Below, in pieces: positions 9,310 to 17,675 of a DNA stretch of 64,000 nucleotides (positions within the stretch are counted from its first letter, which is position 1; each line of letters begins with the position of its first letter). Below the pieces are notes generated by a model. That model made no database searches. It was not told where the DNA came from and saw only the letters and a list, made by a program, of their open reading frames with translations. Source of the stretch: Hydrogenoanaerobacterium saccharovorans (lineage in GTDB: Bacteria; Bacillota; Clostridia; Oscillospirales; Ruminococcaceae); assembly GCF_016901815.1 (NCBI RefSeq), contig NZ_JACSNR010000007.1, positions 102,065-166,064 on the forward strand, read 5' to 3'. The position numbers and the translations under genes are program-made.

Positions 9310-9573
9310 ATGAAACAGAACCATTGTCCGCTTTCCCAGAACCTGCGTATGGCTGCGGCAGCCCTGACCGCAACCTCCATCATGGCCAGCAAGGTATTCC
9401 GTCCGGTGATCCGGGCCGGTGTTGCCGCTGCGGTGATCCTGGCCGCGCTCATCGCCGCCGTTGTGACCGGCAAGAAGATCGCCGACCGCAGACGCTCCCC
9501 CTGGGAGAAGCTCACCGGAAACCTGCGCCGGATGCGTCCGGTTCGGAAAACCAAGTGGAGCATCCGCTTTTAA
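9310..9573 (+). CDS. Small single-pass membrane protein, unknown
   Basis: An 87-residue protein that I do not recognise. One hydrophobic segment (AGVAAAVILAALIAAVV, residues ~37-53) is flanked by arginine/lysine-rich ends, and the C-terminus is very basic (DRRRSPWEK ... RRMRPVRKTKWSIRF). AGAAAGG precedes the ATG. It follows the LysR gene by 37 bases and ends at a clear terminator, so it is probably cotranscribed with it. The base composition is consistent with a real gene, but there is no family support. Confidence 0.5.
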   Translation: MKQNHCPLSQNLRMAAAALTATSIMASKVFRPVIRAGVAAAVILAALIAAVVTGKKIADRRRSPWEKLTGNLRRMRPVRKTKWSIRF

Positions 9574-9613
9574 CATTCCTGTTTCGTCAGTTTAACAAAC
9601 CCTTTCACCCTCT

Positions 9614-9646
9614 GAACCGGTACAAAAATCCTTTGTACCGGTTTTT
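9614..9646 (+). terminator. Rho-independent terminator
   Basis: AACCGGTACAAA pairs with TTTGTACCGGTT, followed by TTT. It ends the LysR/small-protein unit. The stretch 9647-9775 is AT-rich and holds no gene. Confidence 0.88.
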
Positions 9647-9775
9647 CATATCTATTTACCACAAAAAACATCATTTTCTTTTATCTAATACGACAACACA
9701 AAATTGCCTGTTTTCAAAATCCTTCCTTTCAGCTGTCAGTTTTTTGAATAGTTTGCACCAAAATTTTATTTCTAA

Positions 9776-9804
9776 TTGCATTCAATCCATAGAAGGTGTA
9801 TAAT
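9776..9804 (+). promoter_or_regulatory. Sigma-A-type promoter of malY
   Basis: TTGCAT (9776-9781), a 17-base spacer and a perfect TATAAT (9799-9804). A leader of about 100 bases lies between it and the malY ATG. The leader contains a possible AAGCGG/CCGCTT stem near 9824-9848. Confidence 0.75.
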
Positions 9805-9914
9805 AAAGCCAAAGGTAAGGGTTAAGCGGAACCGCGCAATCCCGCTTATATGTTTCCCCTTGTCCAAAGATATACCGGTGTATCACAAGATATAAGAAAG
9901 GTTGGTTTTCCACT

Positions 9915-11114
9915 ATGAAATTCGATTTTGAGTCGATCATTGACCGTACTGGTAAGGACTCCTCCGCGGCCAACGTTATCCCGATCCCCGGTGCAACAGT
10001 TAAGGAAGGCTTCTCTAAGATCCCGATGTGGGTTGCTGATATGAACTTCGCTACTGCTCCTACCATTCCGGAAGCAATGATCAAGCGTGCTGAGCATCCT
10101 CTGTACGGCTACTTCCCGATTTCTGATGAGTACTATGATGCAATCATCAAGTGGCATGCCGACAGACATCATGCTACTGTAACCAAGGAAGCTATCGGTT
10201 ACGAGAACGGCGTTCTGGGCGGCGTTGCTACCGCTCTGCAGGCTTTCACCGCTCCTGGTGAGCCCATCCTGATCCACTCTCCTACTTACATCGGCTTCAC
10301 CGGTACCATTACCAACAACGGTCGTAAGATCGTTCACTCTGAGCTCTACAGAGACGAAGAGGGCGTTTGGAGAATGGACTACGAGGATATGGATAAGAAG
10401 ATCAAGGAAAATCATATCCATGTCTGCATCTTCTGTAACCCCCACAACCCCTGCGGCCGTGTATGGACCCGCGAGGAAATTGAGAAGGCTATGGAAGTTT
10501 ACAAGAACAACAACTGCATCGTTATCTCCGATGAGATCTGGGCTGACCTGGTTATGAACGGCAACGTTCAGACTCCTACCCAGGAAATCTCCGAGGATGC
10601 CAAGATGCGTACCATCGCTCTGTACGCTCCTTCCAAGACCTTCAACCTGGCTGGCCTGGTAGGTTCTTACCATGTAATCTTCAACAAGTACCTGCGTGAG
10701 CGTATGGACAAGGTTGCTTCCCTGTCTCACTACAACTCCATCAACGTTATGTCGATGCATGCTCTGGTTGGCGCTTACAGCGAGACCGGTCGTGAGTGGG
10801 TTGACGAACTGCTGGAAGTTCTGAGCAGCAACGTTAACTACGCTTATGACTACATCTGCAAGAACTTCAAGGGCGTTAAGCTTGCTAAGCCCGAGGGTAC
10901 TTACATGCTGTACCTGGATTGCGAAGAGTGGTGCAAGGAGCACAACATGTCTATGGACGACCTGCTGAAGGCCGGTGTAGCTGTTGGTGTTATCTGGCAG
11001 GATGGTCGTCCCTTCAACCGTCCCTTCGCCATTCGTGTTAACCTGGCAGTTCCGCACTCCCGTGTTATCGACGCTATGGATCGTCTGGACAAGTATGTAT
11101 TCAACGCCAAGTAA
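9915..11114 (+). CDS. MalY/PatB-type PLP-dependent C-S lyase (cystathionine beta-lyase family)
   Basis: A 399-residue fold-type I aminotransferase-like enzyme of the MalY/PatB family, which cleaves the C-S bond of cystathionine or cysteine conjugates to give pyruvate, ammonia and a thiol. Family features are MWVADMNFATAP, HPLYGYF, the cofactor Asn-Pro region CNPHNPCGRVWT, VISDEIWADL, and the Schiff-base lysine in APSKTFNLAG. RVNLAVP near the end is the substrate-carboxylate arginine. Codon use is strongly optimised, unlike its neighbours, implying very high expression, as for a catabolic or sulfide-producing enzyme. It has a strong promoter and terminator and stands alone. Confidence 0.88.
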   Translation: MKFDFESIIDRTGKDSSAANVIPIPGATVKEGFSKIPMWVADMNFATAPTIPEAMIKRAEHPLYGYFPISDEYYDAIIKWHADRHHATVTKEAIGYENGVLGGVATALQAFTAPGEPILIHSPTYIGFTGTITNNGRKIVHSELYRDEEGVWRMDYEDMDKKIKENHIHVCIFCNPHNPCGRVWTREEIEKAMEVYKNNNCIVISDEIWADLVMNGNVQTPTQEISEDAKMRTIALYAPSKTFNLAGLVGSYHVIFNKYLRERMDKVASLSHYNSINVMSMHALVGAYSETGREWVDELLEVLSSNVNYAYDYICKNFKGVKLAKPEGTYMLYLDCEEWCKEHNMSMDDLLKAGVAVGVIWQDGRPFNRPFAIRVNLAVPHSRVIDAMDRLDKYVFNAK

Positions 11115-11150
11115 TTGTCGCTGATTACCTGCTAACTTCTCTCATAGCTT

Positions 11151-11183
11151 AAAAGGCTTCGGCTTCTTGCCGAAGCCTTTTTC
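11151..11183 (+). terminator. Terminator of malY
   Basis: AAGGCTTCGGC pairs with GCCGAAGCCTT across TTCTT and is followed by a T-run. Confidence 0.9.
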
Positions 11184-11223
11184 TTTCCCTCTCTCCCCTC
11201 TCCCGCACCACGCATGGGAGAAT

Positions 11224-11267
11224 AAAAAGCCACAGCCTCTGGAATCAACCAAAGGCTGTGGCTTTTA
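11224..11267. terminator. Bidirectional terminator after the O-acylation operon
   Basis: AAAAGCCACAGCCT pairs with AGGCTGTGGCTTTT, with A/T tracts on both sides. It ends the minus-strand operon 11284-15193. Confidence 0.85.
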
Positions 11268-11283
11268 TACTGTATTTCTGTTT

Positions 11284-12291
11284 TTACCGGATGATCATTG
11301 TAACTGCATCATACCGGCATTTATCAATCTGGGTGAAGAAGTCGGTTTCCGATGTCAGCAGTTCCTTGCCGGACTTGCGCAGGTTATCGGTGACGAACCG
11401 GGCGGTGCGCAGACCTCTTTCCTGCAGTGTGGCATAGGCGTCCTCATAGGCCTTGTTCCGGTCCGCATCCACATACGCCAGAGCGTAAGCCGAAGCCTCC
11501 CTCATAGCTGCCTGCAGCTCCTCACCTGCTGACTGGTAGAAGTCCTCGGACACATACAGCCAGTCCACTTCAATGCGGTGTGCTGTATTGATGAGGTAGG
11601 CATGCTCCATATCCTCATCCAGAAGCTGCGCCAGCTGGGCACTGTTGACCTCCATTGCTGTGACTGTTTCGTCCTGCCAGGTTTCGGTCAGGGTAGCACT
11701 GGCTGCGGTTGTGTCACCGAACAGGCTCTCAAAAGCCGCCGCCGTGTAATAATCAGAGGGCTCTGCCAGTGTGAACTCCTGCATATCCTTCACCGCACGG
11801 ATGGGGCTTTCCTTGGTCATCACCATCATGGTGCCGCCATAGAACACACCCAGCTGGCGTGCCTTGAGAGTCTCGGCATAGTCCAGCTCGGTCAGCTGGA
11901 TAAAGGTCGGCGAATTGAGGGTCATGGTCATGTGCTCGTAGTCCCGGAAATAAAACGGCGAAGCATAGATGGCAAAATCGCTGTCATAAGGGATCAGGCC
12001 AGCTGAATCCACATAGATCAGGTCCGCTTCCCCTGCCAGCAGGCTGGCTTCCGGGTCTTCCTCATAGAACAGACTGATGTCCAGCGGAACTTCGCTGTAC
12101 TCCACCAGCTTATCGACGAACAGGCGCATTCCGTCCCGTTCAGTCTCATCTGCGGTATTGGATACAGAAATCCGGACTTCCAGGCTCTCATTCTGCCGGA
12201 ACGGGGAATCCAGTTCCCCGGACGAACAGCCGGTCGCCAGTAATGCCAGCGCCAGCGTCATTCCAAGCAGACGCCGGTGTGTATTTCCCAT
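11284..12291 (-). CDS. TRAP DctP-like solute-binding lipoprotein (orphan)
   Basis: A 335-residue lipoprotein. The signal peptide ends LALLATGCSSG, with the lipobox cysteine that anchors it to the membrane. The mature part reads as a DctP-type extracytoplasmic binding protein: AGEADLIYVDSAGL, then ASPFYFRDYEHMTMTLNS, matching the usual FLFRDYEHA segment, and SPIRAVKDMQEFTLAEPS where DctP has RSPEDLKGLK. ATG 12291 is preferred over the GTG at 12306, which lies in the upstream ribosome binding site. No TRAP permease is nearby. It follows the DHHW gene by 11 bases, so it may serve surface acylation rather than uptake; that is inference. Confidence 0.65.
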   Translation of the reverse strand: MGNTHRRLLGMTLALALLATGCSSGELDSPFRQNESLEVRISVSNTADETERDGMRLFVDKLVEYSEVPLDISLFYEEDPEASLLAGEADLIYVDSAGLIPYDSDFAIYASPFYFRDYEHMTMTLNSPTFIQLTELDYAETLKARQLGVFYGGTMMVMTKESPIRAVKDMQEFTLAEPSDYYTAAAFESLFGDTTAASATLTETWQDETVTAMEVNSAQLAQLLDEDMEHAYLINTAHRIEVDWLYVSEDFYQSAGEELQAAMREASAYALAYVDADRNKAYEDAYATLQERGLRTARFVTDNLRKSGKELLTSETDFFTQIDKCRYDAVTMIIR

Positions 12292-12302
12292 TGGCTCTCC
12301 CC

Positions 12303-13763
12303 TCACTCCTCATCTTCGTCATTCTGATCCTTTTTCCGGCGGTCCTCATCTTCCTCGTCCTCTGAGGAATCCTTGTCCCGATCCGCATCCTCTTCGCCGT
12401 CCTCCGGCTCCTGACTGCTCTCGGTCTCCTCTTCCGATTCCTCAGTTTCCTCCTGGACCGGCGGAGCCCACTGCTGGGTCATCAATCCCTGAATCCACTG
12501 GATCTGTACCGCCGTATTGGCAGCAAAGACATTGTTGATGAAGATCAGATCCGTTACGCCGTTCTGCTTGATGAAGTCCAGCAGATTCAGCTCAAAATAG
12601 CGCTGATCCACAATATATACGGTTTCATAGTGTGCCACCAGGAACGGCGAGAAGGCATTGCCGAAGGATTCCTTCACTACCACTGCCTTGCGTCCGTTCT
12701 TGTTTTCGGTCTGGATCTCGGTAAGGGGCTGGTCGCCATGCAGGAAGACTGAGTACATATTCACGCCCGAAGCATAGTCCGCCATGATGGTGCTGGCATA
12801 GGGTGTGAACGGCTCGCCCCGCTTGTACATATATGCCTGGTGAGGCGTGGAAATGGTGGGGTAATCCACATAATCCGGATTCTCCCGCAGGGTGGAATCC
12901 TGGGTCTGGGAGTAGAGCGTTCCATAGAACGGCTCCTTCCGGTTCCACTCAAAGCTGTCATAGGGTGTGGGCGTGAAGCCCGCTTCCTTACAGAACGCCA
13001 CATACGCATAGTAAGCGCCGGTTACCGTCCAGTGATGGTCGGTGCGGAAGTAGATATATTCATCCGTATGCTGGGCAATCTCGCCATAGGCATCCACTGT
13101 CTTGACCGCATCGCTCATCTGAGAGTAGATATAGTCGATATTCGGCTTTTCCGGAGCGGAAATATCCTGATACTTTTCCGGAAGATAGAACTCGATGGAG
13201 GTGGGCACCACAATGTCATATACCTGGACATCCGGCAGTGCCGCCGCATAGGAATTGATGACATCGGCATACCACTTGCCCATGGACTGGCTGCCGCCGA
13301 ACATGGACATCGCCATCCCCTTATAGATGAATACCGAGCCATTCTGTTCGCCCACAGCAGTTTCCTCTGCCTTGCTGGACGAGGAGTTCTCGGTTTCTAT
13401 GCCGCTGCCCGGCTCTGTGGGGACTTCCGGTTCCGAAGTGGATGGGGCTGTTTCATGGATCTTGGCGTCATCCAGACGCAGCCCACGCATTTCCTCCAGG
13501 GTGCTGCCCAGGGAAATCAGCGCATCCCGGAACGGGAAAGTATCGCTGTAAAAGGCATCGATCCCCGAAGCCAGCGATCTATCCCAGTATCCCTTGAGGG
13601 TCAGCTCGGGCATTTTCGCCAGGTCACGCTTTTCCTGCTCTGAATAGGTGGGCTTCTCCATGGCAATGGACAGTCCGCCCACAGCAAACAGCGCTGTACA
13701 GAATGCCGCAATGTTGAGCATGGAAGCAGCGGTAGGCCGCTTGTTGTTGTGTTCGTTTGCCAT
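12303..13763 (-). CDS. DHHW-family protein, surface O-acyltransferase partner
   Basis: A 486-residue exported protein. An N-terminal anchor (MLNIAAFCTALFAVGGLSIA) is followed by a serine/glutamate-rich linker (residues ~105-140) and an SGNH-like domain whose DHHW motif is at residues 242-245. DHHW proteins are AlgJ/AlgX-like partners that take an acyl group exported by an MBOAT protein and place it on a cell-surface polysaccharide. The last ~55 residues are an almost uninterrupted acidic tail ending DRRKKDQNDEDEE. The gene starts 14 bases after the MBOAT stop behind GGAGGGA. The glycan acceptor is unknown. Confidence 0.85.
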   Translation of the reverse strand: MANEHNNKRPTAASMLNIAAFCTALFAVGGLSIAMEKPTYSEQEKRDLAKMPELTLKGYWDRSLASGIDAFYSDTFPFRDALISLGSTLEEMRGLRLDDAKIHETAPSTSEPEVPTEPGSGIETENSSSSKAEETAVGEQNGSVFIYKGMAMSMFGGSQSMGKWYADVINSYAAALPDVQVYDIVVPTSIEFYLPEKYQDISAPEKPNIDYIYSQMSDAVKTVDAYGEIAQHTDEYIYFRTDHHWTVTGAYYAYVAFCKEAGFTPTPYDSFEWNRKEPFYGTLYSQTQDSTLRENPDYVDYPTISTPHQAYMYKRGEPFTPYASTIMADYASGVNMYSVFLHGDQPLTEIQTENKNGRKAVVVKESFGNAFSPFLVAHYETVYIVDQRYFELNLLDFIKQNGVTDLIFINNVFAANTAVQIQWIQGLMTQQWAPPVQEETEESEEETESSQEPEDGEEDADRDKDSSEDEEDEDRRKKDQNDEDEE

Positions 13764-13777
13764 TTCAGTCCCTCCTC

Positions 13778-15193
13778 TCAGAACCGGTAATACAGGAACG
13801 GATTATAGCTCTGCCCGCTGAGCATGGCAGTACAGATCAGCAGAATCCCCAGATTCATCACCGGCACCAGAATGCCCAGGATGATCTGCCGGGGGCGGCT
13901 CACAGCTGCTGCCGCGGTGATCTGCTGCGATGCGATCCGGGCCAGCGGCAGACAGAATACCACCGCCAGAATCAGCCAGAACAGGTTGCCCTCCAGGGCC
14001 AGCAGGGTCTGGGAGTTGGTGAGCGGCTGACCCGACAAACCGAACATGATCCCAAGGTACTGTGCGGCCCGGGAGAGATCGGTGAAGTAGAAGATCACCC
14101 AGCTGATCAGTACCGCGAACAGCAGGTAGAAATGGCTGATGAAGCCCGGCAGCTTTTCCAGCAGATTGCGCAGGCCCAGGCGCTCCAGGGCGATCAGCAC
14201 GCCAAAGAACAGGCCCCAGAGGATAAAGTTCCAGCTGGCGCCATGCCACAGGCCGGTGGCAAACCATACCACAAACAGGTTGCGCCAGGCATGGCTGCGG
14301 TTGCCGCCCAGCGGAATATACAGATAATCCCGCAGGAAGCTGCTCAGGGAAATGTGCCAGCGCCGCCAGAATTCTGTGGCAGTTTTGGCGATATAGGGAT
14401 AGTTGAAGTTCTCTACGAAGTGGAAGCCGAACATCAGGCCCAGGCCGATCGCCATATCCGAATATCCGGAGAAGTCATAGTAGATCTGCAGCATGAACAG
14501 CACCGCGCCGAACCAGCTTCCCAGCACAGTCACTTTGGTAAGATCGCCGTCCATATACTGCACCAACAGCGAACCGGCAACATTTGCCACCGCAACCTTC
14601 TTGAGCAGGCCGATGCAAAACCGGGTAATGCCATGGCTGATGTCGTTGGCATTGGCGGTGCGGTGACCGATCTCCCAGGCCACATCGGAATAGCGGACGA
14701 TGGGACCGGCTACCAGCTGGAAGTACATGGACACATACATGATAAACCGCAGGAAGGAAGGCTGGGCCTTGACATCGCCGCGATAGACATCCACGATATA
14801 GGAGATCATCTGGAAGGTGTAGAAGCTGATGCCGATGGGCAGCGAGAACTGCGGGACCGGCAAGGAAAGCGGCAAAACCGCATTGATATTCTCGATGAGG
14901 AAGCCGCTGTACTTGAAGATTCCAAGCAGCGAAAGGCTGATGGTCACAGCGAAAATCAGTGCGGCCTTTCCCCTGCGGGTTCCGGCGAACCGTTCCACCA
15001 GCAGACTGCAGAACCACACCATGAATCCCGAAGCGAGCAGCAGCAGAACCCAGACCGGTTCACCCCAGGCATAGAACAGGAACGACATCGCCACCAATAC
15101 AAAATTCCGTACCGCATAGCTGCGGGTGGCATAGTAGAGGATCAGGTTGACCGGCAGGAATATATAGAGGAAAAACAGATTGGCAAATACCAT
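13778..15193 (-). CDS. MBOAT-family O-acyltransferase (AlgI-like)
   Basis: A 471-residue polytopic membrane protein of the membrane-bound O-acyltransferase family. The N-terminus FLPVNLILYYATR and the block WRRWHISLSSFLRDYLYIPLGG (His280) are AlgI/DltB signatures, and the active-site histidine is His317 in GLWHGASWNF. It would pass an acyl group from a cytoplasmic donor to the outer face for the DHHW partner. It is the first gene of the three-gene operon with the DHHW and DctP-like genes. Confidence 0.92.
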   Translation of the reverse strand: MVFANLFFLYIFLPVNLILYYATRSYAVRNFVLVAMSFLFYAWGEPVWVLLLLASGFMVWFCSLLVERFAGTRRGKAALIFAVTISLSLLGIFKYSGFLIENINAVLPLSLPVPQFSLPIGISFYTFQMISYIVDVYRGDVKAQPSFLRFIMYVSMYFQLVAGPIVRYSDVAWEIGHRTANANDISHGITRFCIGLLKKVAVANVAGSLLVQYMDGDLTKVTVLGSWFGAVLFMLQIYYDFSGYSDMAIGLGLMFGFHFVENFNYPYIAKTATEFWRRWHISLSSFLRDYLYIPLGGNRSHAWRNLFVVWFATGLWHGASWNFILWGLFFGVLIALERLGLRNLLEKLPGFISHFYLLFAVLISWVIFYFTDLSRAAQYLGIMFGLSGQPLTNSQTLLALEGNLFWLILAVVFCLPLARIASQQITAAAAVSRPRQIILGILVPVMNLGILLICTAMLSGQSYNPFLYYRF

Positions 15194-15396
15194 ATAAGAA
15201 ACGCTCCGTTAACAGACTTGTGCAGAAAAAGCCACGGACTCTCCCGCGGCAAATACCGTTTCTATTTTATCACAAACCCCATGGAAATAAAAGCATTCTG
15301 TTCGCAGTTGCAGAGAAAAATCCCGTTTTGCCGCAGTCTTCTGCTCCAATAAAAACTCCCGGCTCCTCTCCCCTCGCTTTCCTCGCTGCCATGCAA

Positions 15397-15426
15397 AAAA
15401 GCCTCTGTCATCTGACAGAGGCTTTT
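15397..15426 (-). terminator. Terminator of pepD
   Basis: AAAAGCCTCTGTCA pairs with TGACAGAGGCTTTT. It lies 19 bases beyond the pepD stop. Confidence 0.88.
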
Positions 15427-15444
15427 GAGGGGTCTATCCTGTGA

Positions 15445-16902
15445 TTACTTGCAGAGCTCTGCAATAAAGTCCTTCATGAACTGATATACCCGGGCATAGG
15501 AATCAATATCCATCCACTCGGTTACAGTGTGCTCATTGCCGGAGGTGCAGCCCAGAGTAACAATGTCCATACCGGGCATCTTCTCGCTGAACACGCCCAG
15601 CTCCAGACCGCCGTGTACCGCAAGTTCACGCATATCCTCACCGGTGCGCTCCTTGTACATCTTCTTAGCCAGCTCACGCATCTTGGAACCAGCCATGTAC
15701 GGCCAGGCGGGCATCCAGTCGCCTACCCATACTTCCGGCATGCCTGCCAGCTTACCGACGGTGCAGATGTTGTCCACATAGTCATCGTTGAGGCTCTTGC
15801 TGGAAGAACGCAGCATGGTGTCGACTGTAATCTTGTCCTCCAGAGTCTTGACCACACCCATGTTGGTGGAGGTCACCGGCAGACCGGGAACCTGCTTGTT
15901 CATCATACGAACGCCGTTGGGCACATTGTACAGGCACTCTACTACAGCCTTGGTCACAGCAGCAGAGAGCATCTTGTCAGCCTTGGCGTCGGTCACAGTT
16001 ACAGTCAGGCCGGGATCACTGGCTGCCAGCTCGTCCTGCAGCTCAGCAGTTACCTTGGCGATCTTGTCGATCACAGCCTGCTTCTTGCCCGGCTCTACGG
16101 CGATGATGGCATCTGCCTCACGGGGAATGGCATTGAACATGGCGCCGCCAGTGATATGGCACAGACGGAAGTCCGCAACCTTGGCTGCGTTGTGCAGCAG
16201 ACGACCCATGATCTTGTTGGAGTTGCCCTTCTCATCGGTGATGTTCATGGCAGAGTGACCGCCCAGCAGGCCGCGAACCGAAACAGCCAGCACATCGCCC
16301 TTGACCGGCTCATACTCGGTGGGAATGGAGAAGATCACTTCCTGTGCGCCAGCGGAGGTGGTGGCTACAACACCTTCGGGGCCGGCATCCAGACCGATCA
16401 TGCGGCGGGCAGTGATGTCCGAGCAATCCAGTGCCATAGCGCCCCAGAAGCCTACTTCCTCACCGGTAGTGAACAGGAATTCCAGCGGAGGATGCGGGAA
16501 GGCATCCGAATCAGAATCCATCAGAGCCAGCATGTAAGCAACGCCCTTGCCGTCATCTGCGCCCAGGGTGGTGCCGTCTGCCCGGAGGATATTGCCTTCC
16601 AGGATCAGCTTCAGGCCGTCCTTGGTAAAGTCATGGTCCGAGTCACTGTTCTTCTCGTTTACCATATCCACATGAGCCTGCAGCAGCAGTGCCGGCAGAT
16701 GTTCATAACCCGGTGTGGCAGGCTTCTTGACTACCACATTGTTGCGCTCGTCGACACGGGCATACAGACCCAGCTTGGCAGCAGTGTCTGCGATGAATGC
16801 AGAGATTGCCTTTTCATTATAAGAACCATGCGGAATCGCAGAAATATCCTCGAAATACTTCAGCGGCAGCTTCGGCTCCTTGTCTGTGAGAATGTAGTTC
16901 AT
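15445..16902 (-). CDS. pepD: Aminoacyl-histidine dipeptidase (M20 family)
   Basis: A cytoplasmic zinc dipeptidase of 485 residues that hydrolyses Xaa-His and other dipeptides. Metal and catalytic motifs are LLQAHVDMVNEK (His and Asp ligands), TLGADDGKGVAYML (bridging Asp) and FTTGEEVGFWGA (the general-base and ligand Glu pair). GLDAGPEGV and GGHSAMNI belong to the core and lid domains, and LGCTSGNEHT carries the C-terminal ligand. It stands alone with its own terminator. Slightly biased codon use suggests good expression. Confidence 0.93.
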   Translation of the reverse strand: MNYILTDKEPKLPLKYFEDISAIPHGSYNEKAISAFIADTAAKLGLYARVDERNNVVVKKPATPGYEHLPALLLQAHVDMVNEKNSDSDHDFTKDGLKLILEGNILRADGTTLGADDGKGVAYMLALMDSDSDAFPHPPLEFLFTTGEEVGFWGAMALDCSDITARRMIGLDAGPEGVVATTSAGAQEVIFSIPTEYEPVKGDVLAVSVRGLLGGHSAMNITDEKGNSNKIMGRLLHNAAKVADFRLCHITGGAMFNAIPREADAIIAVEPGKKQAVIDKIAKVTAELQDELAASDPGLTVTVTDAKADKMLSAAVTKAVVECLYNVPNGVRMMNKQVPGLPVTSTNMGVVKTLEDKITVDTMLRSSSKSLNDDYVDNICTVGKLAGMPEVWVGDWMPAWPYMAGSKMRELAKKMYKERTGEDMRELAVHGGLELGVFSEKMPGMDIVTLGCTSGNEHTVTEWMDIDSYARVYQFMKDFIAELCK

Positions 16903-17092
16903 GTTGTTTTCTCCCCTTTGTGAAAAATTCCCCGGGTTCTCACCGGTTTACTTTTCAACCATACCACGCTAAAGCGCTTTCGTCAACGAAAATCTGTGTT
17001 TTTTTCCCATTCTCATCAAAGAACGGCGATTTACATAAAATTCCTTTGGATTTTCCCGCTTTACATTGTGAAAATTGAGACAGGATCTGATC

Positions 17093-17536
17093 CTAACCAA
17101 AGATTCTGGAAAGGGGTTCCATGATCTTTGCCAGGCTTTCAATGGAGCGGTTCAGACTGTCCATGTCCAGCTTCTGGATCTGTTCCAGGGCGGCATACAG
17201 CTCCTGGAGGCCCTCGTTATTCAGGGACTGAAGTGCCTGGCTGAGCTGCCGGCTGGCCTCTTCCAGCTCCACCGATGCAGAGTTGAGATGGCTGAGGATC
17301 TCCCCCAGCTGGCTGAGGTTGAGCAGCAGCATCACAGCCGCGGCTCCCGCCAGCACTGCCAGCAGGATCGCGCAGATACCGGTCACCCGCATCCAGAACA
17401 GCATCTTCTCCTCATGGGTTTCCGGGCGCTTCCAGCGGGAAGCCTTCTCCCCTGCCGGTGCGGCAGTGTCGGCAGGTTCAGGGATCGCCGGTTTGTCCTC
17501 CGGACGCAATATGGGCAGTTTGTTTTCGGTATTCAT
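17093..17536 (-). CDS. Membrane protein with C-terminal coiled coil, unknown
   Basis: A 147-residue protein not assigned to a family. A polar, proline-rich N-terminus (~residues 1-48) precedes one membrane helix (VTGICAILLAVLAGAAAVMLLL). The rest is a heptad-like helical region (LSHLNSASVELEEASRQLSQ ... LDMDSLNRSIESLAKIM). ATG 17536 (MNTENKLPIL) is chosen because GGAGG lies 7 bases upstream; a frame start further up has no such site. It sits alone between pepD and tsf. The layout suggests a small scaffold or sensor, but no function can be given. Confidence 0.7.
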   Translation of the reverse strand: MNTENKLPILRPEDKPAIPEPADTAAPAGEKASRWKRPETHEEKMLFWMRVTGICAILLAVLAGAAAVMLLLNLSQLGEILSHLNSASVELEEASRQLSQALQSLNNEGLQELYAALEQIQKLDMDSLNRSIESLAKIMEPLSRIFG

Positions 17537-17619
17537 AAAATTCCTCCGTTTCATTCACTGCGGTTTCTCTCTGCCGTCATTATAGCAGGATTTTGGCAAA
17601 CAGACAAGAAATGACAAAA

Positions 17620-17654
17620 ACAGACCCCGGCAGGAAACTCCCACCGGGGTCTGT
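17620..17654 (-). terminator. Terminator of tsf
   Basis: ACAGACCCCGG pairs with CCGGGGTCTGT, followed on the minus strand by a T-rich tract. Confidence 0.88.
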
Positions 17655-17675
17655 ATAAAGAGATTCAGCAGTAAA

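Noticed and set aside
3497..9716. Shared AAAATTGCCTGTTT at 3497 and 9703
   Set aside because: One copy lies in LysR codons and the other in AT-rich intergenic DNA; 14 bases without flanking similarity could be chance.
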